Of a DNA stretch of 5,988 nt, positions 5,705-5,988 are shown in pieces. A program made the position numbers and the translations under genes. Where the stretch lies: the NCBI GenBank assembly GCA_015490215.1, contig WFYH01000159.1, positions 1-5,988 of the forward strand. Direction: 5' to 3'. A model generated the notes under the pieces. It ran no database searches. It had not been told where the DNA came from and saw only the letters and a list, made by a program, of their open reading frames with translations. Positions within the stretch are counted from its first letter, which is position 1. The number at the start of each line of letters is the position of its first letter. The stretch is from Aquificaceae bacterium. Lineage in GTDB: Bacteria; Aquificota; Aquificia; Aquificales; Aquificaceae.

Positions 5705-5988
5705 TTAGCTCAGGAAGTCTTTTAGATGTCTTTTCATGGCAAGACTTCTTAGCTTCCTCAAAGCCCTCGTTTCAAGCTGACGGACCCTCTCCCTTGAAAC
5801 TCCGAGTATGTCGCCTATCTCCCTGAGGGTCTTCGGTTCGTTACCTCCCAACCCGAAACGAAGTTCTATAACTTTGCGCTCCTTTTCGGGGAGCTTCGCA
5901 AGGAGGTTAGCTATCTCCTTCTCAAGGACCTCTTTAAGGACGCTTTCTTCAACCTCTGCGGTCCCGTGCTTGCTCAAAAAGTCTATAA
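5705..5988 (-). CDS. rpoD: RNA polymerase sigma-70 factor, C-terminal part (truncated by window edge)
   Basis: The minus-strand frame is open to the window end, so only about the last 94 residues are seen. A TTG at 5975-5977 is an internal Leu codon (in frame I-D-F-L-S-K), not the start. The segment is sigma region 4. The LPEKERKVIELRFGL stretch is region 4.1. The helix-turn-helix TLREIGDILGVSRERVRQLETRALRKLR (described here by its parts TLREIGDILG, VSRERVRQLE and TRALRKLR) is region 4.2, which reads the -35 promoter element and is also a target for activators. The ending LKDFLS resembles the C terminus of primary sigma factors such as Bacillus SigA (RLKDFLE), which favours the housekeeping RpoD. 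A closely related group 2 (RpoS-like) factor cannot be excluded without the N-terminal half. The TAA stop is followed after 10 nt by the MEMO gene. Confidence 0.88.
   Translation of the reverse strand, partial: IDFLSKHGTAEVEESVLKEVLEKEIANLLAKLPEKERKVIELRFGLGGNEPKTLREIGDILGVSRERVRQLETRALRKLRSLAMKRHLKDFLS

Noticed and set aside
5705..5977. A complete 90-residue sigma-like protein starting at the TTG at 5975-5977
   Set aside because: The frame stays open to the window edge, and the residues before the TTG (I-D-F) continue the sigma region 4 alignment, so this is the 3' end of a longer sigma-factor gene.

Overview
The window looks like a piece of chromosome from a thermophilic, chemolithotrophic, Gram-negative bacterium, most probably of the Aquificota (Aquifex/Hydrogenobacter/Thermocrinis type). 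This is inferred from four things: moderate GC with heavy use of AGG/AGA for Arg and ATA for Ile, Lys/Glu-rich proteins, an outer-membrane TonB receptor (so two membranes), and archease and MEMO-family genes, which are widespread in archaea and thermophiles. No rRNA or other decisive marker is present, so the taxonomy is an inference.

Layout, left to right. Positions 3-386 (+) hold a small acidic helical protein of unknown function, possibly cut at its 5' end. Positions 387-521 are an AT-rich regulatory gap with a candidate promoter and hexamers/heptamers repeated at an 11-bp period. Positions 522-2627 (+) encode a complete TonB-dependent outer-membrane receptor. Ten bases later comes 2638-4053 (+), a nine-helix inner-membrane polyferredoxin of the NapH/NosR/CcoG type carrying two [4Fe-4S] motifs. 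Both genes have near-perfect Shine-Dalgarno sequences and very probably form one transcription unit. Twenty bases further on lies archease (4074-4487, +), the RtcB RNA-ligase activator, with no clear Shine-Dalgarno. A 67-residue membrane-anchored coiled-coil protein follows at 4583-4786 (+). The convergent gap 4787-4893 holds two small hairpins. On the minus strand are a MEMO1-family protein (4894-5694) and, immediately upstream of it, the C-terminal end of a primary-type sigma-70 factor (5705 to the window edge).

How the parts may fit together. The receptor/polyferredoxin pair suggests uptake of a metal or metal complex across the outer membrane, coupled to electron transfer or metal reduction at the inner membrane (inference; the substrate is not visible). 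The sigma factor and MEMO gene, 10 nt apart on the same strand, are probably co-transcribed. Archease and MEMO are both partner proteins whose usual partners (RtcB; AMMECR1 and the AmrS-like radical-SAM protein) are not in this window.

No CRISPR array, transposase, tRNA or rRNA was seen. The most interesting items are the 11-bp-phased upstream region, the receptor/polyferredoxin pair with its unusually long C-terminal membrane domain, the perfect-heptad small membrane protein, and the acidic Leu-Phe-ended tail of the first gene.
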